Origin: Alcanivorax hongdengensis A-11-3
GTDB lineage: Bacteria > Pseudomonadota > Gammaproteobacteria > Pseudomonadales > Alcanivoracaceae
Direction: 5' to 3'
Length of the DNA: 61,000 bases
NCBI RefSeq assembly: GCF_000300995.1
Contig: NZ_AMRJ01000021.1
Location: 1 to 61,000, forward strand
Part shown: in pieces, positions 1 to 6,063 of the stretch
How positions within the stretch are numbered: the stretch's first letter is position 1
Layout: every line of letters starts with the position of its first letter
Notes under the pieces: generated by a model
Database searches by the model: none
What the model was told of the DNA's origin: nothing
What the model saw: only the letters and a program-made list of their open reading frames with translations
Program-made: the position numbers and the translations under genes

Positions 1-10
1 GGCTTGAAAT

Positions 11-319
11 TCAAGAGGGTATCTGACCCCAAGGCTTCACAAAGTCCGAGTTAAAGACCCTAATTTTTTCCGAACTCGTTGAAAGAGAGGACTCTGTAAT
101 CGAGGAATTGTCGTTCGTTGATATTTCAAAGCGTGCGCCGCTGTAGTCAGGGTGTAGCGATTGTGTCTCCACTGAACGAAGCACCCTCGACAGGGTGGTT
201 TTTCCTGCGTAGTTCCAGCCGTAAATCAGATTTAGCTCGGTAAAATCTTCCAAGCCTCCGGGACGGGAGTAATCATTAAACACACCGAAGTTGTGAATTC
301 TCTCAAACGCTTTCAGCAC
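11..319 (-). pseudogene. Truncated AAA ATPase (AAA_13/PrrC-like N-terminus)
   Basis: A 102-residue reading frame that holds only the N-terminal part of an AAA_13-type ATPase. A P-loop-like stretch with the residues GWNYAGKTTLSR lies near residue 34, and RVFNSDFV near residue 87 is typical of these wide AAA proteins, which are related to the ATPase half of PrrC-type anticodon nucleases. Family members are normally several hundred residues long, so the TGA at 11-13 cuts off nearly everything. The start lies about 30 bp beyond the attC recombination point at 351-357, in cassette orientation, so it reads as the first gene of the next integron cassette. Whether it is a decayed gene, a frameshift or a short cassette product cannot be decided because the window begins here. 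Confidence 0.55.
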
Positions 320-350
320 TGTGCTCTCCGTTCTGAACGGGTCTCAATAC

Positions 351-436
351 GCATAACGTCGCCAGCACGCGAGCCAAAGCAAAGCTTTGGGGAGTCCAGC
401 CGGCTCTACCGGCGAGCGTGCCTGGCCTTGTTAAAG
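351..436 (-). repeat. Integron attC site 1
   Basis: On the minus strand the site begins with R'' CTTTAAC (436-430) and ends with R' GTTATGC (357-351). Between them are L'' GCCAGGCACGC and L' GCGTGCTGGC, which pair except for one extra G in L'', and a variable central stem. The extra base in L'' sets the orientation. The stop codon of the 431-739 gene lies inside R'', as is usual for gene cassettes. Confidence 0.85.
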
Positions 437-739
437 GTTTTGCCATGCAGATAACGCCAATCCAGTTATTCCTGCTCCAATGAACCATATAATCATGCGA
501 AGCCCTGCTCGACCGTAAATGGCCCAGCCCTCCTTATCTTTTGGCCCTATCGGAAAGCCGCTGATATGCTCACCCTTTGCCCACTCTCGCCAGATTTCAA
601 AACCGATAACGAAGACGAGACCAGAAGGGAAAAACACTAAAGCCACTAAAAAAAATGGCAAATTGTTGGCTTCAACTACGGTTCCAGTTGCTGCCACTGT
701 AGCTCCAGCAATTAGTGCGCTAGTTTTCGATGCATCCAT
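431..739 (-). CDS. Cassette-encoded small membrane protein
   Basis: A 102-residue protein with hydrophobic segments around residues 5-20, 27-48 and 80-97, joined by a charged loop (EIWREWAKGEHISGFP). It is probably a small inner-membrane protein with two or three helices. No family is recognised. The gene fills the whole interval between two attC sites and its TAA overlaps the R'' element of attC 1, so it is a one-gene integron cassette. It has no evident promoter and would depend on a promoter further upstream in the array. The ATG at 739 lies a few bases after the R' element of attC 2. Confidence 0.7.
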   Translation of the reverse strand: MDASKTSALIAGATVAATGTVVEANNLPFFLVALVFFPSGLVFVIGFEIWREWAKGEHISGFPIGPKDKEGWAIYGRAGLRMIIWFIGAGITGLALSAWQNL

Positions 740-743
740 ATAA

Positions 744-802
744 ATTTAACGCCGTGTTAACTGGCCCAGCGTAGCTGGGTCCAGTTGAACACTTTGTTAG
801 GC
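744..802 (-). repeat. Integron attC site 2
   Basis: This is a short, 59-bp attC. On the minus strand R'' is GCCTAAC (802-796), L'' is TGTTCAACTGG, L' is CCAGTTAACA, and R' is GTTAAAT (750-744). The arms pair fully apart from one extra C in L'', which gives the same orientation as the other two sites. The central part is a simple hairpin (CCCAGCTACGCTGGG). Confidence 0.88.
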
Positions 803-820
803 TAATTGTGAGCAAACAAG

Positions 821-1091
821 CTAGGGAGCCTCTGAATAACTCCTTGCATGCTCAGTCTTTCAGGCTGGTTCGCAATCTAGGCGCGGTTTTGACGGTGTAT
901 GTCCATCCATTGAAAAAGCGCAACAACGAGTGCGGGCCAGCCTGAAAGACCCGAAGGGCGTGGCCTGGAGCGCACATCTGCTGCGCCTTGCCTCTAGGAA
1001 AGGGAACCACCCTTACCGTCGAGACAAGACTCAACAGCTGCACGCTCCAGGCCACGCTGAGTACGCAAGGAGTTATTCAGAGGCTCCCTAG
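821..1091. mobile_element. MITE-like element, 23-bp inverted repeats, CTAG duplication
   Basis: Perfect 23-bp terminal inverted repeats lie at 825-847 (beginning GGAGCCTCTGAATAAC) and 1065-1087, flanked on each side by CTAG (821-824 and 1088-1091). Inside are two further perfect pairs: 855-868 with 937-950 (14 bp, GTCTTTCAGGCTGG) and 958-972 with 1043-1057 (15 bp, GCGTGGCCTGGAGCG). The outer stem continues through CTCAG/CTGAG. A single strand could therefore fold into a branched, three-stem structure. It has no transposase gene. The 4-bp YTAR-type duplication resembles that of IS5-group elements, so mobilisation in trans by such a transposase is an inference. It sits between the ABM gene and that gene's attC. 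Confidence 0.8.
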
Positions 1092-1101
1092 AAGACCAAA
1101 A

Positions 1102-1752
1102 TTATTTGCCAGCTTCTGCAATAATCTCAAAATTATGAATGTTGTTTAGAACACCGTTATCCCAGCCGCCAACGACAAGATCATCCGCTTGGGCCTTGAG
1201 GGCAGCAGCAACTTTCCCGGCAAAGTGAGCTTCTCTTCCACGCTCATCAGCAAAGGTATCAAAAATACCAAAAGTGTTGCTATCTAATTTAAGTGATGTC
1301 CATAACAACGTTTTTGGTTCAGTTTGTGCGACAACAGATGCGGCTCCGATTAATAGCTGCTGTAATTCTTGCTCTTTTCCTGGTTGGGCTTTTAACAATA
1401 TATAAGTTGCGCTTGTTGCATTTTCTAAGTCTGCGTCAGGTTTTTTATAGGATAAAACGCTAAAGTTAGAAATATTAGCAACAACCCCCTTATCCCAACC
1501 ATGCGCTACGAGCGTATCTGCATTGGCATTTAATGCGGCTGCTACTTTCCCTGCAAAGTGCTCTGATCGGCCCGCTTCATTTGGAAAAAAATCAAAAATT
1601 CCGAAACTGCCATCGTTTTTTTTAAGCGCATACCAATACAATGTATTGGGCTCAGTTTGCGCGACCAGTGTTGCGCCTTCCTTTAGAAAAGCAGTTAGCT
1701 CTTTGTCTTGTCCAGACTTGGCCTCAAATGGAATATAGCTTGCTTCTTTCAT
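1102..1752 (-). CDS. Tandem-domain ABM (quinol monooxygenase-like) protein
   Basis: A 216-residue protein made of two similar antibiotic-biosynthesis-monooxygenase-type (dimeric alpha/beta barrel) domains, about residues 4-100 and 112-208. Each contains a TEP.TL.W stretch, then FGIFD, then HFAGKVAAAL. Single-domain relatives oxidise small aromatic or quinol substrates without a cofactor and work as dimers, so a fused pair may form one barrel unit; the substrate is unknown. The ATG at 1752 is preceded by CAGGAG at good spacing, so the 15 extra upstream residues of the open frame are left out. It is divergent from the GlxA-type regulator at 1983, its likely controller, and lies in an integron cassette. 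Confidence 0.75.
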   Translation of the reverse strand: MKEASYIPFEAKSGQDKELTAFLKEGATLVAQTEPNTLYWYALKKNDGSFGIFDFFPNEAGRSEHFAGKVAAALNANADTLVAHGWDKGVVANISNFSVLSYKKPDADLENATSATYILLKAQPGKEQELQQLLIGAASVVAQTEPKTLLWTSLKLDSNTFGIFDTFADERGREAHFAGKVAAALKAQADDLVVGGWDNGVLNNIHNFEIIAEAGK

Positions 1753-1982
1753 GATATTCTCCTGTTTTGGCTCATTCTGAGCGTGATACAGAAACATTCA
1801 TTCAAATGAATATAAATACAGTTAGATAAATATTTGCTTTACGCATAGTATCGAAAGTTTTCATAAATTCGCCCTATGTTGAAATCGAGGTGCCATTATA
1901 GGGTTTGGCGCAGCTTGACCAGTAGGTGGCAAAAAAGACAACATTCATGCAATATCTGCCATTATTTGTTTGGAGTGTATGG

Positions 1983-2978
1983 ATGACGACAATTGTGATT
2001 CTTTCAGTGAATAACGCCTTGCCATCAGGGCTTATGGGCATGGTTGATATCTTTGCATTAAGTGGTTTGCATTTTGTGCAGAAGTCTGGAGATGGAGCAC
2101 TTTCGAAGGTGGAGTGGCACCCAAACGTGATTTTGGCGAATCATGATGGACAGCCAATAACTGACGGGCATGGGCGTATTTTTGAGGTCGACTCTGATTT
2201 TGCTTCAATTGAGCATTGCGATGCAGTGTTGGTACCGGGGTTTATTCCAAATGGTCAAGGACACCCACCCAAAACCACTACAGATATGCTTACCTGCTCA
2301 TGGTTGGCTACACAATATAAAAAAGGAGCGCTCATGTGTGGCTCTTGTAGCGGTGTATTTGCACTTGGAGAGGCGGGCTTACTTAATAACCGAAAATGCA
2401 CTACCACGTGGTGGTTACATGATGAATTAAAGCAACGATTTCCAAAGGCGAATGCGGTATGGGCAAGTGAATTAATTGATGATAACGGTATCATAACTGC
2501 TGGTGGCCCACTTTCCTGGGTCACTATTGCATTGCATATAGTGAAAAAGCTTGCTGGTATTGAAACGGCGAAGGTTGTGGCTGATTTTTCTGTCGTTGAT
2601 GCGATACCAAAATCTCAAAACCTGTATGTGCCGGAGGGGTATCAGGCTTCAAACAATCCATTCCTGGCAAAAGCGGAATATACCATTCGTAAAGCACACT
2701 ACCAAACCATGAGCGCTGGTGATTTGGCAAAAATAATGGCTGTTTCTGAACGTACGCTAAATCGTAAGTTAAAAGAGTTAACCGGAGAAACCCCCAAAGC
2801 CTTTATTGACGGGGTTAGAATAAGCCATGCTTGCACATTGTTAGCAACCACCAATACGTCCGTAAAGGAAATCGCCCTTTCTCTGGGTTATACGGACGAT
2901 AGCGTATTTCGTCGTCTCTTTAAGCAGAAAATAAAAATGACACCTTCCAACTATCAACAACAAAGACGCAATAATTAA
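1983..2978 (+). CDS. GlxA-family AraC-type transcriptional regulator
   Basis: A DJ-1/PfpI-like sensor domain (about residues 3-170, with GSCSGVFALGEAGLL around the nucleophile-elbow cysteine) is followed by a C-terminal AraC-type double helix-turn-helix (about 225-325, ending in SLGYTDDSVFRRLFKQKIKMTPSNY). Such proteins are usually activators of nearby metabolic genes. The ATG at 1983 is preferred because GGAG stands 7 bases upstream and MTTIVILSVNNALPSGL matches the usual N-terminus; a GTG at 1926 would add 19 residues. It is transcribed opposite to the cassette array, and its stop lies just before attC 3. A self-regulated divergent pair inside one cassette is unusual. Confidence 0.82.
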   Translation: MTTIVILSVNNALPSGLMGMVDIFALSGLHFVQKSGDGALSKVEWHPNVILANHDGQPITDGHGRIFEVDSDFASIEHCDAVLVPGFIPNGQGHPPKTTTDMLTCSWLATQYKKGALMCGSCSGVFALGEAGLLNNRKCTTTWWLHDELKQRFPKANAVWASELIDDNGIITAGGPLSWVTIALHIVKKLAGIETAKVVADFSVVDAIPKSQNLYVPEGYQASNNPFLAKAEYTIRKAHYQTMSAGDLAKIMAVSERTLNRKLKELTGETPKAFIDGVRISHACTLLATTNTSVKEIALSLGYTDDSVFRRLFKQKIKMTPSNYQQQRRNN

Positions 2979-2991
2979 AGTTAAGCTTTTA

Positions 2992-3075
2992 GCCTAACGC
3001 TTTGATCAGCGGCGCACTTTAGTGCGTCCGGTGGAGGGCCGAAGGCCCGGAACGAACTGCATCAACTGGTTATGC
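2992..3075 (-). repeat. Integron attC site 3
   Basis: On the minus strand R'' is GCATAAC (3075-3069) and L'' is TTGATGCAG. An imperfect central stem with GGGCCTTCGGCCC and GCGCACTAAAGTGCGC hairpins follows, then L' CTGATCAA and R' GTTAGGC (2998-2992). L'' has one extra G, giving the same orientation as attC 1 and 2. The stop codon of the ankyrin gene (3070-3072) falls within R''. Confidence 0.88.
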
Positions 3076-3576
3076 CAGCTTGGCCACCATTTCCATGTAT
3101 GCAATGGTCTCTGCGTGGCCTCTTTCTTTTGCAAATTCCAATGCGCCCATATTCTTCATTGACTGCCCCGTGTACTTCACAGACGTGTCGATACCAGCTT
3201 CCACTAAGATTCGGGCGATGTCTGTATGGCCATCGTAAATAGCGGAGAAAAGAGCATTACGTTCTGGCTCACTTGTATCGAAGAGCGCGCCATTTTTGAT
3301 TAGAAAACAAACCATTTCCCTTTGGCCTTCTTGAGCAGCAGCATTGAGAGGGCTACCGCCAGAGACTCCTCCATTAATGTTTATATCAATGCCTTGATCA
3401 ATGAGATACTCCGCTATCATCTGTTGCCCAGCGCTGGCAGCGATATGAAGCCAAGATCCGAAAGGCGTCATTTTATGAAGGTAACCTGGTTCTTCCTCAA
3501 GGATTGCCTTGATTTTTTCTATATCGCCATGCCTTACGGCATTAAGCATTGACCTGTTTTTCTCTTTATTTTCCAT
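3070..3576 (-). CDS. Ankyrin-repeat protein (integron cassette)
   Basis: A 168-residue protein built of about four ankyrin repeats, seen as GSWLHIAASAGQQMIAEYLIDQGIDIN, GSPLNAAAQEGQREMVCFLIKNGA, RNALFSAIYDGHTDIARILVEAGID and GALEFAKERGHAETIAYM, taken piecewise. Ankyrin repeats bind protein partners; none can be named here. There is no signal peptide, so it is probably cytosolic. The ATG at 3576 has GGAAG upstream; an open frame extends 26 residues further (to 3654) and cannot be excluded. Its stop overlaps attC 3, which marks it as a cassette gene, and it is the last recognisable cassette on the side toward the core chromosome. Confidence 0.72.
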   Translation of the reverse strand: MENKEKNRSMLNAVRHGDIEKIKAILEEEPGYLHKMTPFGSWLHIAASAGQQMIAEYLIDQGIDININGGVSGGSPLNAAAQEGQREMVCFLIKNGALFDTSEPERNALFSAIYDGHTDIARILVEAGIDTSVKYTGQSMKNMGALEFAKERGHAETIAYMEMVAKLA

Positions 3577-4034
3577 GGCAACTTCCAGACGCCCTTTGCG
3601 CATAACAGGTATTAGGACGCCGGCTCGAATATCCAATGAACGCGCCGGCGTCATATCACAGTTATTAAATTTATATAATGAAGAGGGAAATCATAAATAT
3701 CAGAAGGTTACCAACCCTGTCTCACCGTATAATTCAATATGTTGACGTCTTCTTTTCCCCAAACCAATAACACTGCACATAGCGACAGCATTCATTTAAG
3801 GGTCCTAAACCGCCTATGGCGGCAAAAAACCTGCAACCGGTTTGAACCCCTCCACCGTATCCTCTGCGAATACGGCAGTGTTGTCTGTAAGCGATCTCTT
3901 ACATTTATGCGATATCACCTGGATGGCGAGGCTCTTTCGGCCTTGTGGTTGACGTGGACGACCATGGAGGCGGGTGGGTGGGTGTGTAACGATGCGGGCG
4001 GATAAAAACACAGACGAATTATCGGGAGAGCAGC
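3577..4034. other. Junction between cassette array and core genes
   Basis: No convincing gene is seen in these 458 bp. Short frames on both strands do not resemble known proteins and have poor start contexts. No integron integrase and no clear attI lies on this side, where they would be expected if this were the integrase-proximal end. A short inverted repeat (CCGTAT at about 3858, AATACGG at about 3870) is present. The left half is AT-rich like the cassettes and the right half is GC-rich like the core. Confidence 0.5.
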
Positions 4035-4316
4035 ATGATTGTGATTACCGCCACCATGAAAGCCAGGCCGGGCCAGGGCGATGCCCTGGTTGCCGAGATG
4101 AATCGCATCGCCACCGAGGTGGAGAAGGAAGCGGGCAACCATTGCTACCTGGTGCACCAGTCTCTGGAAGAGCCGGATACGGTGCTGATTTATGAGCAAT
4201 ACGCCGACCAGCAGGCGGTGGCCGCGCATCGGGATCACATGACCGAGCTGGGTGGCGGGCTCAAGGATCTGCTGGCCGGCCGGCCCGAGATTCAGTTGTT
4301 CTCACTAAAGCGCTGA
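4035..4316 (+). CDS. ABM-domain monooxygenase-like protein
   Basis: A 93-residue single-domain antibiotic-biosynthesis-monooxygenase protein. The N-terminal beta strand MIVITATMKARPGQ, the HQSLEEPDTVLIYEQYADQQAVAAH core and the terminal EIQLFSLKR strand fit the family. Members form dimeric barrels and act on quinol-like or other small molecules, or are degradation accessory proteins; the substrate is not predictable. The start is supported by GGGAGAG upstream. GC-rich codon use suggests a core gene, unlike the tandem-domain relative at 1102 in the cassette. A small hairpin without a T-run (CCCCATGAGCATGGGG) follows the stop. Confidence 0.75.
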   Translation: MIVITATMKARPGQGDALVAEMNRIATEVEKEAGNHCYLVHQSLEEPDTVLIYEQYADQQAVAAHRDHMTELGGGLKDLLAGRPEIQLFSLKR

Positions 4317-4399
4317 ATCGCCCCATGAGCATGGGGCCTGACCCTGGATCGTACGGACGCCGGGGGTCGCAAGCGCGGGGCCATGTAGCCTTGGCCGGT

Positions 4400-5272
4400 T
4401 CAGCCGGTCATCAGCTCATCAAGCACATCATCAAGACAGCGTTGCAGCAGAAAATGGCCGACCCCCGGCAAGGCCTGAAGCGATGCTGACGGCAGCATTG
4501 CCTGCAGCCGCGTGGCATGGTCGAAGGGCAATAACGTATCGTCGCGGCCATGCCAGAGACTGACCGGGCTGGTTATCTGATCCGGGCTAAAGCCCCAATC
4601 CGCTGCCAGCAGGCCATAGTCCCGTGCCGTGCCCAGGCCGCCCGGTCGCAGGGATTCGCTGAACGAGGCCGTCACCTGATCCACCAGGGTGGCTGGCAGG
4701 AACGGGGCATCCGGCCCGTTGGCCAGCATTCTTGCTATCGAGGCGCGCAATAGTCTTGATGGCGCCTGGCGGGCCGCGCTCAAGCCCAGGGCTGCCAACC
4801 GGGGTGACCGGGGGCTGACGCGGAACAGGAAACGGTCCGTTGCCATACCCAAGGCACGGATATCCGCGCCCTGGCGCAGGGGCGCCATGCCCGCCAGGGT
4901 GGCGATCCGCGTTACCCGGCGACCCAGTACCGCACCGCAGGCCAGTGCATAGGGCCCGCCGGCGGACCAGCCCGACACGGCAAAACGGCCAAGTTGCAGA
5001 TGGTCCGCCAACGCGGCCATGTCCTCGGCCCAATCCATCAACTTGCGCCCCGGCTGGATATCCGACGCGCCGATACCGGGCCTGTCAGCGGTAATCCAGC
5101 GCACGCCGTGGCGCTTACAGATCCGATCGGCGAAGCGGCTTTCCAGCCGACAACTCAAGCCCCCGTGGCAATGAATCACCGGTATGCCGGAGGGGCTGCC
5201 AACCTCATTCCAGCCAAGGCGCCGGCTCCCATGGTCCCCAAGCAAAAGTGTATTCATGGGCAGAAAATACAC
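4400..5272 (-). CDS. Alpha/beta-fold hydrolase
   Basis: A 290-residue alpha/beta hydrolase. It has the HCHGG oxyanion-region motif (about residues 34-38), ADRPGIG near 62, the nucleophile elbow GWSAGG (Ser near 101), a probable acid in WHGRDDTLLP and the catalytic His in GVGHF near the C-terminus. No signal peptide is seen, so it probably acts in the cytosol. The substrate is unknown. The start is uncertain between GTG 5272 (GAAG upstream) and ATG 5257, a difference of five residues. It stands alone between genes of unrelated function. Confidence 0.78.
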   Translation of the reverse strand: MYFLPMNTLLLGDHGSRRLGWNEVGSPSGIPVIHCHGGLSCRLESRFADRICKRHGVRWITADRPGIGASDIQPGRKLMDWAEDMAALADHLQLGRFAVSGWSAGGPYALACGAVLGRRVTRIATLAGMAPLRQGADIRALGMATDRFLFRVSPRSPRLAALGLSAARQAPSRLLRASIARMLANGPDAPFLPATLVDQVTASFSESLRPGGLGTARDYGLLAADWGFSPDQITSPVSLWHGRDDTLLPFDHATRLQAMLPSASLQALPGVGHFLLQRCLDDVLDELMTG

Positions 5273-5329
5273 CGCCGCTTCACGGGTCGCCAGGGCAGGG
5301 GATCAGGGAGCGCGGCGTGAGCATGCGCC

Positions 5330-5794
5330 CTATGTCACCCGGAAATGCTTCCTCACGGTGTCATTCACCCAGCCGCCCAGCCGTTCGCGGCCGATGCTGT
5401 CGATAAAGTCCCGGATCTCGTCCCGGTAGGCGCCGTCTTCCTCGAGGATATGGTTCAGCAGCCATTTCTGCAGGGTCTGTAGCAGCGCCTCGGCCACGTC
5501 TTCGCCTTGCCGGTGGCGCTGGCGCAGGGACTCGATATGGAAGGTGAACTGGCGGTGCAGGCGGTGGTGTTCTTCCAGGCCCCGGTAGCCGGCCCGCTCC
5601 ATCAGCGCCTCTTCAAAGTCGAAGTGGGATTCGGTGTAATCCACCAGGTCATAGAGCACCCGGTCCACCCCCAGCCGGGCATCCGGCTGGCCCACCAGGC
5701 GGTCCAGTTCGTTGATGTAGTCGACAATGCGTTTGTGCTGTCGGTCGATTACCAGAATGCCCAGTTCGTACTCCGGGCCCCAGACGATACGCAT
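5330..5794 (-). CDS. Bacteriohemerythrin
   Basis: A 154-residue hemerythrin-domain protein that would bind O2 through a non-haem di-iron centre. Ligand residues are visible in order: H in DRQHKRIVDYINEL, HFDFEE (HxxxE), HHRLHRQF (HxxxH) and NHILEEDGAYRDEI (HxxxxD). The N-terminal MRIVWGPEYELGILVIDRQH is the usual family start, and GGAGAAGG precedes the ATG at 5794, so the longer frame to 5827 is not used. Likely roles are oxygen storage, delivery or sensing. An FNR-like box lies 60 bp upstream, suggesting induction at low oxygen. Confidence 0.85.
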   Translation of the reverse strand: MRIVWGPEYELGILVIDRQHKRIVDYINELDRLVGQPDARLGVDRVLYDLVDYTESHFDFEEALMERAGYRGLEEHHRLHRQFTFHIESLRQRHRQGEDVAEALLQTLQKWLLNHILEEDGAYRDEIRDFIDSIGRERLGGWVNDTVRKHFRVT

Positions 5795-5853
5795 GATCCT
5801 TCTCCGCTTTGTGCTGTGGAGGTTCACGCTATCAGCGCGGTGAGTTGCGCATT

Positions 5854-5867
5854 TGGATGCAGATCAA
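5854..5867 (-). promoter_or_regulatory. FNR/ANR-like box
   Basis: On the minus strand the sequence TTGATCTGCATCCA matches the FNR/ANR consensus TTGATN4ATCAA with one mismatch. It lies 60 bp upstream of the hemerythrin start and about 200 bp upstream of the divergent OsmC-YcaO gene. Oxygen control of a hemerythrin makes biological sense, but this is a motif match only. Confidence 0.45.
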
Positions 5868-6063
5868 TATTTGTACGGTGTTTGATTCCCATGTGATCTA
5901 AGAATGAGAGGTGCTTAGACCCATTAGCCGGGCAGGCCGGGACATGGTGTTGCCCGACAAGGGGTAAGGCACCGCCTTGCCTCAAGACGGGGAGGGGCAA
6001 AAACTGGATAATGGCGCCCGAGCCGCAGGCTTTCACTTTCAATACCCAATCCGGTAGCCCGCC

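Noticed and set aside
3655..4030. An integron integrase or attI at the right end of the cassette array
   Set aside because: No tyrosine recombinase motifs in any frame and no convincing recombination site; the closest GTTATTA does not fit the consensus.
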